Source: Flavobacteriaceae bacterium MAR_2010_188 (GTDB taxonomy: Bacteria > Bacteroidota > Bacteroidia > Flavobacteriales > Flavobacteriaceae). Taken from it: a stretch of DNA of 64,000 bases. The position numbers were made by a program, and so were the translations under genes. This document shows positions 7,680 through 16,420 of this stretch, piece by piece. Position 1 is the stretch's first letter, and every line of letters starts with the position of its first letter. The notes beneath the pieces are model-generated. The model was not told where the DNA came from and did no database searches. It worked only from the letters and a program-made list of their open reading frames with translations. Location: the NCBI GenBank assembly GCA_900104375.1, contig LT629302.1, forward strand, positions 2,754,001 through 2,818,000, in the 5' to 3' direction.

Positions 7680-8951
7680 ATGCTTCAGGTTTCTTATATC
7701 ACAGAAAATAAAGATTTAGTACTTAAAGGTTTGGCAAAACGCAACATCGATGCAGAAGCGATGATTGTTGATGCCATTTCCTTAGACCAGAAAAGACGGG
7801 AGACACAAACTACCTTGGACGGTTTGTTAGCTGAAGCCAATACACTTTCCAAAGAAATTGGTCAGTTTTATAAAAATGGCGAAACTCAAAAAGCCGCTAT
7901 TTTAAAGGAGAAAACATCTCAACTTAAAGAACAAACCAAAGACCTCGGTGATGAACTTAATGAAACTATAGAAAAGCTTAACAAGTTGCTCTATACAATT
8001 CCAAATATACCTCACGAATCTGTGCCAGCGGGGAAAAATGAAAAAGATAACGAAGAGATATATAAGCACGGCGAGATTCCGAAGTTGCACGATGGAGCCG
8101 TACCTCATTGGGAGTTAGCAAAACAATACGACATTATAGACTTTGAACTAGGAAATAAAATAACCGGTGCTGGTTTCCCAGTATATAAAGGTAAAGGAGC
8201 AAAACTACAACGCGCCTTGATTGCTTATTTCTTGGATAAAAACACCGCTGCTGGCTATACCGAATACCAACTTCCACATTTGGTCAATGAAGCTTCCGGT
8301 TATGGAACAGGTCAACTTCCAGATAAGGAAGGTCAAATGTATTATGTAAACGAAGACAATCTTTATTTAATACCAACAGCCGAAGTTCCTGCTACCAATA
8401 TTTACAGGGATGTGTTATTGCAAGAATCAGAATTGCCAAAGGCATTAACTGGCTATACGCCTTGTTTCAGGAGAGAAGCCGGCAGTTACGGAGCCGATGT
8501 TAGAGGTCTTAATAGACTTCATCAATTTGATAAAGTTGAAATTTTACGAATTGAGCATCCGAGCAAATCTTATGAGGCTTTAGATAAAATGGTAGAGCAC
8601 GTAAAAGATATTTTAAACGAACTTAAATTGCCCTACAGAATTCTAAGACTTTGTGGTGGCGACATGGGCTTCACCTCTGCCTTAACTTATGATTTCGAAG
8701 TATTTTCTACCGCTCAAGACCGGTGGTTAGAAATATCTTCGGTCTCTAACTTTGAAACTTTTCAAGCGAATCGGCTTAAACTACGATTTAAGGACCAAAA
8801 AGGAAAAAGCCAACTTTGTCACACCTTAAACGGTAGTTCATTGGCCCTTCCAAGGGTATTAGCCGGAATACTAGAGAATTACCAGACCGAAAAAGGTATT
8901 GATATTCCTGAAGTACTTATCCCTTATACTAAATTTAAATCTATTGATTAG
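7680..8951 (+). CDS. serS: Seryl-tRNA synthetase
   Basis: Charges tRNA-Ser with serine; class II synthetase, 423 residues, normal length. The N-terminal long antiparallel coiled coil that contacts the tRNA extra arm covers about residues 30-105 (lysine- and glutamate-rich heptads). Motif 2 is FRREAGSYGADVRGLNRLHQF and motif 3 is contained in the segment LPRVLAGILENYQ. The serine site is marked by TAEVPATN and EISSVSNFETFQANR. It follows ribF and the HTTM gene, with its own likely promoter. Confidence 0.96.
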   Translation: MLQVSYITENKDLVLKGLAKRNIDAEAMIVDAISLDQKRRETQTTLDGLLAEANTLSKEIGQFYKNGETQKAAILKEKTSQLKEQTKDLGDELNETIEKLNKLLYTIPNIPHESVPAGKNEKDNEEIYKHGEIPKLHDGAVPHWELAKQYDIIDFELGNKITGAGFPVYKGKGAKLQRALIAYFLDKNTAAGYTEYQLPHLVNEASGYGTGQLPDKEGQMYYVNEDNLYLIPTAEVPATNIYRDVLLQESELPKALTGYTPCFRREAGSYGADVRGLNRLHQFDKVEILRIEHPSKSYEALDKMVEHVKDILNELKLPYRILRLCGGDMGFTSALTYDFEVFSTAQDRWLEISSVSNFETFQANRLKLRFKDQKGKSQLCHTLNGSSLALPRVLAGILENYQTEKGIDIPEVLIPYTKFKSID

Positions 8952-9080
8952 TAGGTAGATTCATCTGTATTATCCTTTAAATGCTAAATTTTTGCGTATT
9001 TCACCGATTTTTTTAGATTTATATCGGATTTCTGTAAATTTTTCCTGATGTTCGTAGACCCAATAAGAACCAGCCTACCT

Positions 9081-9149
9081 ATGAAAAATATAAAACGTCT
9101 TATGATCCTAGTGGCACTAGTTGTCATGATCAGCAAAATATTCTTTTAG
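9081..9149 (+). CDS. Putative 22-residue hydrophobic peptide
   Basis: An ATG-started frame encodes MKNIKRLMILVALVVMISKIFF. It has a basic N-terminus followed by a single hydrophobic helix, the layout of a small membrane peptide. It lies alone in a 384-base gap between serS and a TPR gene. A structured segment and a strong terminator follow it, so it could be the product of a dedicated short transcript. A weak promoter-like TAAATTTT is at 9035-9042. The coding case rests on composition and layout only; a chance frame of this size cannot be excluded. Confidence 0.5.
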   Translation: MKNIKRLMILVALVVMISKIFF

Positions 9150-9192
9150 CATTGCGATAAACATGATGCCCTATTAGTGAAAACACCCTATC

Positions 9193-9241
9193 TAAATAGG
9201 TAATCATTTTTAATTTAAAATTGATTAATAGCACCTATTTA
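9193..9241 (+). other. Long imperfect hairpin in a short transcript
   Basis: TAAATAGGT at 9193-9201 pairs perfectly with ACCTATTTA at 9233-9241. An A/T-rich inner segment (AATCA...TTGATT around AATTTAAAATT) can extend the stem. The left arm can alternatively pair with CCTAT at 9186-9190, so two folds compete. It lies between the 22-codon frame and the terminator. Confidence 0.5.
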
Positions 9242-9248
9242 TATGGTA

Positions 9249-9277
9249 ATGCCTAGACTAAGTCTAGGCATTTTTTT
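9249..9277 (+). terminator. Strong intrinsic terminator
   Basis: ATGCCTAGAC-TAA-GTCTAGGCAT is a perfect stem of about 10 bp followed by seven T. It ends either serS read-through or the short transcript that carries the 22-codon frame. Confidence 0.85.
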
Positions 9278-9335
9278 ATTATAACATTCACAATATCACG
9301 GCACATCATTTGTTATATTTACGCAAATAAACGTT

Positions 9336-11114
9336 ATGAAGCGCCTCATACAACTTACTTTCCTACTCTTTGTTTCACTAAGTTTTTCTCAAAGTGAAGA
9401 AATTGCCGATGATTATTTTAAGCGTGGTGATTTCGAAAAGGCCATGCTGGCTTACCAAAAATTAATGGAGAAAGAGCCTGGAAATTATAAATATACCTAC
9501 AAACTCATAGAGTCTTACCAACAACTAGAGAAGTATCAGGAAGTACAAGACCTTTTGGTGGAGAGAATAGAGCGCAGCAAAAATCCGAGCTTGGTAGTAG
9601 AACTGGGTTATAACTACCAACTTCGCGACAGTTTAGATCAGGCAAACAAATTTTACAGAATGGCCATTGCAGACTCAGAGGCTAATCCCATCTATTCTTA
9701 TAATGTTGCGAAACAGTTTGAAGATCACTCGCTCTTAGATGAAGCGATAGAAGTTTACAAGATTGCGATGCGACTCAACCCAAATCAGAATTTTAATATT
9801 CAATTGGCACGGATTTATGGAGAACAGGGAAACATTGAAGAAATGTTTAGTAGCTATATGGAATATACAGAAAGTAAACCAGAGTTTCTAAACAATACCA
9901 AGCGCGCCTTCAGCGAATTTATATCAGAGAGTAGCGATAATGAAAACAATCAAATATTAAAGAAACTATTGTTGAAGAAATTACAGCTCAGCCCCGATAC
10001 CTACTGGTACGATTTGTTGAGTTGGTTATTCGTTCAGGAAAAAGATTATAATAAATCCTTTACTCAAGAGAAGGCCTTGTATATGAGAAATCCTGAAAGC
10101 CTTAATAGATTGATAGAGCTTGGGGTAACGACTGTAAATGAAGGTCAAGATGAAACCGCCAAAGAAATATTTAATTACATCGTATTAACTAGCCAAGATA
10201 TTGGGACTAAACTCACCGCCCACCAATATTTATTGGATATCGATGTTAGTAATGCAAAGAAAAAAGACTATCCAGAAATAGACGCACGCTACCAAGCACT
10301 TTTTAATGAATTCGGCAAGTTTGAGCAAACAGTACCGCTTCAAATTTCTTACGGACATTTTGTAGCCTTCTATCTTAAAGACCCAGACAGCGCCAGTAAA
10401 TTTCTAAAAGAAAGTTTAAAATTGAATCTTTCAGGCTTTCAGCAAGCTGTTGTAAAAATGAAGCTTGGAGATATATTGGTGATGGAAGAGAAATTTAATG
10501 AAGGTTTGATTTATTACTCCCAAATTCAAGCAAATCTAAAGAACAGTTCAATTTCTCAAGAAGCACGATTTAAGGTCGCACGCACCAGTTACTTTAAAGG
10601 AGATTTTGATTGGGCAGAATCACAGCTCAAAATTTTAAAGGCTTCAACCTCACAATTAATAGCTAATGATGCCTTAGAACTTAAGTTATTGATTTCGGAT
10701 AATAAATATGAAGATTCTCTTCATGTTGCACTTAATATGTACGCTAAGGCAGATCTACTAGCTTTTCAAAACAGGAAAGAAGAAGCAGTCGTATTGCTAG
10801 AGCAAATCCTTACCGAACATAAAGGTGAAAGCATCGAAGACCAAGCACTTTATAAGCAAGCGAGATTATTTGAAGAAGACGATCAAGTAGATAAAGCCAT
10901 CATCAACTACCAGAAAATAATTGCAAATTATGCCGATGATATTTTAGCGGATGATGCCTACTATAGACTGGGCAATATCTATAACTATAATCTTAAGCAA
11001 CCAGAAAAAGCCAAAGAGTATTACGAGAAAATCATCTTTGAGCATGAAGACAGTATTTTCTATGTCGACACTAGAAAGAAGTATAGAATGCTGCGTGGCG
11101 ATGACATTAATTAA
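9336..11114 (+). CDS. Periplasmic TPR-repeat protein
   Basis: A 592-residue protein with a signal peptide (MKRLIQLTFLLFVSLSFSQ) and many tetratricopeptide repeats along its length, for example YFKRGDFEKAMLAYQKLMEKEPGNY at the N-terminus (shown in part: GDFEKAMLAYQKL) and DDAYYRLGNIYNY near the C-terminus. It is probably a periplasmic scaffold for protein-protein contacts, and the partner is not evident. The gene precedes a DUF4286 gene and rsmA on the same strand, an order I recall as common in Flavobacteriaceae. A TATATTTA box precedes the ATG at about 9314, one mismatch from the -7 consensus. Confidence 0.85.
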   Translation: MKRLIQLTFLLFVSLSFSQSEEIADDYFKRGDFEKAMLAYQKLMEKEPGNYKYTYKLIESYQQLEKYQEVQDLLVERIERSKNPSLVVELGYNYQLRDSLDQANKFYRMAIADSEANPIYSYNVAKQFEDHSLLDEAIEVYKIAMRLNPNQNFNIQLARIYGEQGNIEEMFSSYMEYTESKPEFLNNTKRAFSEFISESSDNENNQILKKLLLKKLQLSPDTYWYDLLSWLFVQEKDYNKSFTQEKALYMRNPESLNRLIELGVTTVNEGQDETAKEIFNYIVLTSQDIGTKLTAHQYLLDIDVSNAKKKDYPEIDARYQALFNEFGKFEQTVPLQISYGHFVAFYLKDPDSASKFLKESLKLNLSGFQQAVVKMKLGDILVMEEKFNEGLIYYSQIQANLKNSSISQEARFKVARTSYFKGDFDWAESQLKILKASTSQLIANDALELKLLISDNKYEDSLHVALNMYAKADLLAFQNRKEEAVVLLEQILTEHKGESIEDQALYKQARLFEEDDQVDKAIINYQKIIANYADDILADDAYYRLGNIYNYNLKQPEKAKEYYEKIIFEHEDSIFYVDTRKKYRMLRGDDIN

Positions 11115-11183
11115 GTGCCGAATAATCCCGTTATCTTATTGAACTCTCATTTATACTTCAGTTCTTTGTAAAAATTAAGATTT

Positions 11184-11507
11184 ATGATAATTTATAACGT
11201 AACTACCAATGTAGACAAAAGCGTTCACGATGAATGGCTTAGTTGGATAAAGGAGCACATTCCACAAGTGCTTGCCACTAGAAAATTTAGGGAAGCAAAA
11301 CTCTCAAAAGTTTTAGTGGATGAAGAGATGGGCGGCACAACGTATTCCGTGCAATACCGTGCGATATCTCGGGAAGCATTGGATGATTATTACAAAAATG
11401 ATGCTGAAGCACTGAGACAAGAGGCTTTAAAACGATTTGCCGATAAAACTCTTTCATTTAGAACCGAGTTAGAAGTTATTGATGAATACTCGGTCAGCTT
11501 CGAATAA
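11184..11507 (+). CDS. DUF4286 family protein
   Basis: A 107-residue cytosolic protein beginning MIIYNVTTNVD with the segment EWLSWIKEHIPQVLATRKF, characteristic of DUF4286. The fold resembles small alpha/beta dimeric barrels; no function is established. It lies 20 nt upstream of rsmA on the same strand, and the pair is probably co-transcribed. TTCTTTG at about 11160 is a near match to the -7 promoter element. Confidence 0.85.
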   Translation: MIIYNVTTNVDKSVHDEWLSWIKEHIPQVLATRKFREAKLSKVLVDEEMGGTTYSVQYRAISREALDDYYKNDAEALRQEALKRFADKTLSFRTELEVIDEYSVSFE

Positions 11508-11527
11508 ATTAATTTACACCCCACTTA

Positions 11528-12301
11528 ATGAGCGTAAAGCCGAAAAAACACTTAGGTCAACATTTTTTGACAGATCAAAATATTGCCAAGAAAATTGCGG
11601 AGACCTTATCGCTGGATGGATATAAAAATGTGCTAGAAATTGGTCCAGGTACAGGGGTTCTAACCAAATACCTCATAGAACGAGATTTAGATTTAAAACT
11701 TATTGAAATAGATTCTGAATCCGTAGAATTCTTAAAAGCAAATTATCTTACACTAGCAGATAAAATCATTCAAAAAGACTTTTTAAAATGGGACCCAACT
11801 AGGGTTTTTGGTGAAGAACAGTTCGCAATTATCGGTAATTTCCCATATAATATTTCTACCCAAATCGTATTTAAGACCTTAGAATTTAAACATCAGATTC
11901 CTGAGTTTTCTGGGATGTTTCAAAAAGAGGTCGCACAAAGAATCTGTGAAGATGAAGGCAATAAGACTTATGGCATTCTTTCGGTACTCACAAAGGCATT
12001 TTACGATACAGAATATCTCTTTAGTGTCCCTCCAACAGTATTTGATCCTCCACCAAAAGTAGAATCTGGCGTATTACGATTAAAGAGGAAAGAAAATTAC
12101 ACAATTCCATGTGACGAAAAACTTTTTTTTAGAGTAGTTAAGACCGCATTTCAACAAAGACGGAAAACGCTTCGTAACAGTTTAAAAACCTTCAATCTTT
12201 CAGATAGTTTAAAAGCAAATGTTATCTTTGACAAGCGTCCAGAACAATTGTCTGTTTCAGCATTTATCGAGCTAACACAGATGATTGAGCAAGACCAATA
12301 A
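11528..12301 (+). CDS. rsmA: 16S rRNA dimethyladenosine transferase (KsgA/RsmA)
   Basis: Dimethylates two adjacent adenines in the 3' hairpin of 16S rRNA during 30S subunit assembly. The 257 residues carry [13 protein letters not shown] at the N-terminus, the SAM-binding [10 protein letters not shown] near residue 38 and the catalytic NFPYNIST, where most homologues have NLPYNIS. The C-terminal helical segment contains [13 protein letters not shown]. It follows the DUF4286 gene by 20 nt and precedes mgtE by 18 nt, so the three probably form one operon. Confidence 0.95.
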   Translation: MSVKPKKHLGQHFLTDQNIAKKIAETLSLDGYKNVLEIGPGTGVLTKYLIERDLDLKLIEIDSESVEFLKANYLTLADKIIQKDFLKWDPTRVFGEEQFAIIGNFPYNISTQIVFKTLEFKHQIPEFSGMFQKEVAQRICEDEGNKTYGILSVLTKAFYDTEYLFSVPPTVFDPPPKVESGVLRLKRKENYTIPCDEKLFFRVVKTAFQQRRKTLRNSLKTFNLSDSLKANVIFDKRPEQLSVSAFIELTQMIEQDQ

Positions 12302-12319
12302 TCGTAATTCAGAGATAGC

Positions 12320-13690
12320 TTGGCAGAAGAAAAAGAAAACATACAATTTCAACTTACCCCAGAAATTTTAGAGAAAGTAGAAGTCCTAATTGAAGAAAAA
12401 AGGGACCAAGAACTACACGACTATCTCTCAGAATTTCATTACGCAGATATCGCCGAAATACTCGATGAGTTGTATTTTGAAGAGGCCACCTATGTTATAA
12501 AACTTCTTGATTCTGATACAACATCTGATATTCTTATGGAGTTGGATGAAGACATCCGTGAGAAGATTTTGGATAATCTTAGTGCAAAGGAAATTGCAGA
12601 TGAGATAACTGAGTTAGATACGGATGATGCCGCCGATATGATTGCTGAGCTTTCTATTGAAAGACAGGAAGAAGTTATTGCAGAAATCCTTGATGAGGAA
12701 CATAAGGCAGAAATACAAGAACTTTTAACTTATGACGAAGATTCTGCCGGAGGTCTTATGGCAAAGGAACTTGTAAAGGTTTATGAAACGTGGACCGTTG
12801 CAGGATGTTTAAGAAAAATAAGAGGTCAGGCCGAAAATGTTACCCGAGTTCATTCTATTTATGTGGTTGACCGCACTAATAAATTAATAGGAAGGCTTTC
12901 CTTAAAGGATTTGATTACTGCAAAAAGTGAGCAAAAAATTTCAGAAATATACATATCTACCGTTGATGCGGTGAACGTTCATGATGATGCAGAAGATGTT
13001 GCGAGAGTTATGCAGAAATACGATTTGGAAGCAATCCCTGTGGTTGATGACAATCAAAAGCTGCTAGGTAGAATTACAATTGATGATATTGTAGATGTAA
13101 TTAAGGAAGAGGCAGATAAGGATTATCAGCTTGCGGCAGGTATCTCCCAAGATGTTGAAGCAGATGATAGTATCCTTCAACTAACTCGTGCGAGATTGCC
13201 TTGGTTGGTTTTAGGTCTTTTTGGTGGCCTAGGCAGTGTATTTATAATGAGGAGCTTCGAAGATATTATGGATACAGCTCCATCACTCTTTTTTTATACC
13301 CCACTTATTGCCGCTATGGCAGGAAATGTAGGCGTTCAATCTAGTGCGATTATCGTGCAAGGTCTCGCCAACGATAACGTAAAAGGAAGTTTATTAAGCA
13401 GATTGCTCAAAGAAGTTTCTTTAGCATTGATCAATGGATGCGCGGTAGCTATGTTGACCATACTCTTTGGTTTTATTATTCAACAAGAATTAAACGAAAG
13501 CGTTGCGATTGCTATTTCTATGGTTACTGTAATTGTCGTTGCAGCCGTAATCGGTACGTTTATACCAATTATATTAAGCAAAAGGGGAATTGATCCCGCC
13601 ATTGCTACTGGGCCTTTTATAACGACCAGTAATGATATACTTGGAATCTTTTTGTTCTTCAATATTGCAGGACTTATCATGGGGTTCTAG
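12320..13690 (+). CDS. mgtE: Magnesium transporter MgtE
   Basis: A magnesium channel of the inner membrane, 456 residues, normal length. The acidic helical N-domain (residues 1-135, with repeated ELxxDDAADMI-type motifs) and two CBS domains (about 140-265) form the cytosolic magnesium sensor. Five membrane helices follow from about residue 290 (LVLGLFGGLGSVF, PLIAAMAGNVGVQSS, and the C-terminal DILGIFLFFNIAGLI). The start is TTG at 12320; the protein begins MAEEKENIQF and no ATG fits before the conserved N-domain. It follows rsmA by 18 nt. Confidence 0.94.
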   Translation: MAEEKENIQFQLTPEILEKVEVLIEEKRDQELHDYLSEFHYADIAEILDELYFEEATYVIKLLDSDTTSDILMELDEDIREKILDNLSAKEIADEITELDTDDAADMIAELSIERQEEVIAEILDEEHKAEIQELLTYDEDSAGGLMAKELVKVYETWTVAGCLRKIRGQAENVTRVHSIYVVDRTNKLIGRLSLKDLITAKSEQKISEIYISTVDAVNVHDDAEDVARVMQKYDLEAIPVVDDNQKLLGRITIDDIVDVIKEEADKDYQLAAGISQDVEADDSILQLTRARLPWLVLGLFGGLGSVFIMRSFEDIMDTAPSLFFYTPLIAAMAGNVGVQSSAIIVQGLANDNVKGSLLSRLLKEVSLALINGCAVAMLTILFGFIIQQELNESVAIAISMVTVIVVAAVIGTFIPIILSKRGIDPAIATGPFITTSNDILGIFLFFNIAGLIMGF

Positions 13691-13729
13691 ATAAGTCTGC
13701 TGTCTAAAATCGCTTTATTAAAATTACCT

Positions 13730-14674
13730 ATGAAAATACTTCACATAGATAGTAATCATCCACTTCTTATTCAACAACTAAACGAACTTGGCTTTACCAA
13801 TGATGAGGATTACACTTCAAGCAAATCAGAAATCGAAGCAAAGATTGCCGATTATGATGGCGTCATTATCCGAAGTCGATTTGCGATTAACAAAGAATTT
13901 CTTCAAAAGGCGAAGAATCTAAAATTTATTGGTCGTGTTGGAGCAGGTTTAGAAAATATTGACGGAGATTTTGCCGAGACACAAAATATTATGCTTATTG
14001 CTGCTCCTGAAGGCAATAGAAATGCAGTGGCAGAACATGCTTTAGGAATGCTTTTGTCCCTTATGAACAATTTTGGAAAAGCAGACCGTGAGGTGAAGAC
14101 CGGTCATTGGCAGAGAGAGGCAAACCGTGGAGTAGAGTTAGATGGAAAAACGGTGGGAATTATTGGTTACGGCAATATGGGGAAAGCATTTGCAAAGAAA
14201 CTGCGAGGTTTTGATGTGAAAATAATAACCTACGACATAAAAGAAAATGTTGCGGATGAATTTGCCAAGCAAGTTTCGTTGGAAGACCTTAAGAAACAGG
14301 CCGATGTGGTTAGTTTGCACACTCCGCAAACCGACAGTACAATGGGAATGATAAATCAGGATTTTATAAATGGTTTCGAAAAATCATTTTGGTTTATCAA
14401 TACTGCTCGGGGAAAAAGCGTAGTTACAGAAGATTTGATAACAGGATTAAAAAATGGAAAAATATGTGGTGCAGGGTTAGACGTTTTGGAATACGAAAAA
14501 TCGTCATTCGAAACTATGTTTTCCTCAACTACAGAAATTCTTCCTGAAGCCTTTCAATATTTAATCAATGCCGAAAATGTTCTGCTAACTCCTCACGTGG
14601 CAGGTTGGACGGTAGAGAGCAAAATTAAATTGGCGCAAACCATTGTTGATAAAATCAAAGATAATTTTTCTTAA
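13730..14674 (+). CDS. D-2-hydroxyacid dehydrogenase (phosphoglycerate dehydrogenase-like)
   Basis: An NAD-dependent oxidoreductase of 314 residues. The dinucleotide motif GYGNMGKAFAKKL is in the middle. NTARGKSV holds the catalytic Arg, the segment after GLDVLEYE the conserved Glu, and LTPHVAGWT the catalytic His. Length and sequence resemble short SerA-like enzymes, without the regulatory ACT domain of classic phosphoglycerate dehydrogenase. It could make 3-phosphohydroxypyruvate for serine synthesis or act on another 2-hydroxyacid; no other serine gene is nearby. It is 39 nt downstream of mgtE. Confidence 0.88.
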   Translation: MKILHIDSNHPLLIQQLNELGFTNDEDYTSSKSEIEAKIADYDGVIIRSRFAINKEFLQKAKNLKFIGRVGAGLENIDGDFAETQNIMLIAAPEGNRNAVAEHALGMLLSLMNNFGKADREVKTGHWQREANRGVELDGKTVGIIGYGNMGKAFAKKLRGFDVKIITYDIKENVADEFAKQVSLEDLKKQADVVSLHTPQTDSTMGMINQDFINGFEKSFWFINTARGKSVVTEDLITGLKNGKICGAGLDVLEYEKSSFETMFSSTTEILPEAFQYLINAENVLLTPHVAGWTVESKIKLAQTIVDKIKDNFS

Positions 14675-14682
14675 CTTTCTCT

Positions 14683-14842
14683 CGTGAAGAGAACAGTATT
14701 TTTATTTGGTACTTTATTTTTGGCCACCTTGTGCTCTTCCAAATTTCCAAGTTCTGTCATATAATAAATAATTCTTTATTTGACCTTAGCATAGCTTTTA
14801 TTGCTATGGTCTTTGTTCTCGGAGTCTATCTAAGCAATTAAC
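14683..14842 (+). pseudogene. Possible remnant of a small membrane-protein gene
   Basis: A GTG frame reads VKRTVFLFGTLFLATLCSSK and stops after 26 codons. A second frame just after it reads NNSLFDLSIAFIAMVFVLG and stops at 14842. Each has the look of one membrane helix, and together they would make a small two-helix protein interrupted by a stop and a frame change. No family is recognised, and chance hydrophobic frames in A/T-rich DNA are an alternative. Confidence 0.25.
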
Positions 14843-14866
14843 CTTGGTTATCTTTAAAGGGATAAT

Positions 14867-15379
14867 ATGAAGAAAGTAGTTTTGAAATTCGGAATGCTAG
14901 GATTTATAACGGCCTTTGGTCTATTCTGTCTAGCACTTCTATTAGGTGAAGGATTAAGCTACAATGCTCAGCAGTTGCTTGGTTATGGAACCATGGTCGC
15001 TTCCTTAAGCTTTGTTTATATTGGTATAAAACATTATCGAGACAACGAAAATTCTGGTTCCATAAGTTTCGGAAAAGGGCTTAAAGTGGGTGTGTTAATT
15101 TCAATGTTTGCGTCTTTCGGAATAGCGTTGTTTGATGTGATCTATACGACATTAATAAATCCAGATTTCGTAACAGAATATTTAAATACCGGTCTAGCAC
15201 AACTAGAAACTGAATATTCGGGAACGGAACTAGCTTCGAAGAAAGCAGAATTAATTCAACAAATGGAAGATTACAGTCATCCTCTTTTTATGGCTGCGAT
15301 GATGTTTCTAACTACTCTCATTATCGGGTTTATCATTTCTCTTATTTCAGCTTTTATATTAAAAAAGAAACGAAAATGA
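14867..15379 (+). CDS. DUF4199 family membrane protein
   Basis: A 170-residue inner-membrane protein with four hydrophobic helices. Two are at the N-terminus (LGFITAFGLFCLALLLG and GTMVASLSFVYIGI), one in the middle (GVLISMFASFGIALFDVIY) and one at the end (ALMF-type FLTTLIIGFIISLISAFIL). The IKHYRDNENSGSISFGKGL loop between helices two and three is typical of DUF4199, a family found mainly in Bacteroidota with no known function. Its stop codon overlaps the ATG of the decayed DUF1801 gene. Confidence 0.85.
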   Translation: MKKVVLKFGMLGFITAFGLFCLALLLGEGLSYNAQQLLGYGTMVASLSFVYIGIKHYRDNENSGSISFGKGLKVGVLISMFASFGIALFDVIYTTLINPDFVTEYLNTGLAQLETEYSGTELASKKAELIQQMEDYSHPLFMAAMMFLTTLIIGFIISLISAFILKKKRK

Positions 15380-15530
15380 AGTTCGTAGCTAATTCAGTAG
15401 ATACCTATATTGAACAACTTCCGGGAAAGAAAAATTCCTATACAAAATATTAGACATGTCATAAGCAAAAATATTCCTTCCTGATTTGACGAGGGTTCTT
15501 TATAATATGATTGGTTGGTATGTGCCGATT
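15376..15530 (+). pseudogene. Decayed DUF1801 (YdhG-like) gene, N-terminal part
   Basis: The reading frame begins MKFVANSVDTYIEQLPGKKNS, a clear DUF1801 start. It then needs a frameshift to continue as IRHVISKNIPS, meets a TGA where homologues have glycine (IPSGF), continues FDEGSL, and shifts again to YNMIGWYVPITI. DUF1801 proteins continue for about 100 more residues, which are missing here. The start overlaps the DUF4199 stop as ATGA, suggesting the gene was once translationally coupled. Two frameshifts, a stop and a 3' truncation make it non-functional. Confidence 0.8.
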
Positions 15531-15788
15531 ACTATCTGCGAAGGTGATGATTGTACTAGGCAATTGGTTCCTTTTGCCAAAGATTAGGAATACTTTCAAC
15601 CTTCAAAAAAAGACTTTATGTTCAATTATAGAGTGGAAAATCTAGAAGAACTTTTAGAAGAAATCAAAAATTAAGGCGTCGAGATTATCGGTAAGATTGA
15701 AGAGTATGATTATGGCAAGTTCGGATGGATTATGGATAATGATGGCAACAAAATCGAACATTAGCAACCGACAAATTCTACAATCTAA
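15531..15788 (+). pseudogene. Decayed glyoxalase/VOC-family gene, C-terminal part
   Basis: In one continuous frame following the DUF1801 remnant, the sequence reads QLVPFAKD-stop-EYFQPSKKDFMFNYRVENL...EEIKN-stop-GVEIIGKIEEYDYGKFGW...NKIEH-stop-QP. This is the C-terminal half of a vicinal-oxygen-chelate (glyoxalase-like) protein. The three in-frame stops (TAG, TAA, TAG) fall where relatives have a sense residue; the last is a tryptophan (IEHWQP/ELWEP type). The N-terminal half is gone, and the fragment is joined in frame to the DUF1801 remnant, so a deletion seems to have fused two neighbouring genes before or during decay. Confidence 0.8.
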
Positions 15789-15842
15789 TAATCAAATTGA
15801 GCATTTTAGTTATATTTAAAATCAAATTAAAAAGTTAATCTA

Positions 15843-16238
15843 ATGACGGGAGACCAAGATATTGACCAAGAAAACGATGATATCTTAAACGATTCAACTA
15901 GAAGAGAGGATAAATTTAGGGAAGAAACCACTCCCTCAGAGGAGAAAAATGCACAGAATCATTATGGAACTCCACAAAAAGCTGTACAAAATAAAAGGAT
16001 TCTCGCAGCGGTGTTGGCTATTGTATTAGGTGCTTTCGGGATACACAAATTTATTTTGGGCTATACCAAAGAAGGCATTATTTTGCTGGTAATCACCTTG
16101 GTTCTCGGAGCATTAACTTGCGGAGTCGCGGGTTGGGCTATGTCCGTGGTCGGCATCATTGAAGGAATCATGTATCTTACAAAGTCGGACGACGAATTCT
16201 ACCGAATCTATCAGGTAGGTCATAAACCCTGGTTTTAA
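15843..16238 (+). CDS. TM2-domain membrane protein
   Basis: A 131-residue protein with an acidic, disordered-looking N-terminus of about 50 residues (DQDIDQENDDIL, EETTPSEEKN) followed by a TM2 domain. Helix one contains AAVLAIVLGAFGIHKFILGYTKEG with the family GxxGxHxF/Y pattern, and helix two is IILLVITLVLGALTCG plus WAMSVVGIIEGIMYL. The family is membrane-embedded and of unknown function. TATATTTA about 30 nt upstream is a near-consensus promoter -7 element. Confidence 0.85.
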   Translation: MTGDQDIDQENDDILNDSTRREDKFREETTPSEEKNAQNHYGTPQKAVQNKRILAAVLAIVLGAFGIHKFILGYTKEGIILLVITLVLGALTCGVAGWAMSVVGIIEGIMYLTKSDDEFYRIYQVGHKPWF

Positions 16239-16373
16239 TTAAGGATTGATCAATCAATTATTTAGAGCATTAACCTCAATGATAACGGGGCGTCTTCATA
16301 TTTAGAATTTAAAATCATAAAAAATCGCATAACATATTTTGTAAAACAAGTCTTCAATTGGACGTTTTATCGT

Positions 16374-16387
16374 AATATTGCAATATT
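16374..16387. promoter_or_regulatory. Candidate ArsR operator overlapping the arsR promoter
   Basis: AATATTGCAATATT is a perfect 14 bp palindrome 34 nt upstream of the arsR start. It overlaps TAATATTG (16373-16380), a one-mismatch promoter -7 element, with a TTG about 12-13 nt upstream. ArsR proteins bind A/T-rich dyads over their own promoters, so repressor binding here would block transcription. Confidence 0.6.
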
Positions 16388-16420
16388 GCTATTTAATAAG
16401 TTTATTCAACTTTAAAAATT

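Noticed and set aside
15376-15788. Stop-codon read-through or recoding to rescue the DUF1801/VOC frame
   Set aside because: There are also two frameshifts and a missing N-terminal half of the VOC domain, so recoding alone could not restore a protein.
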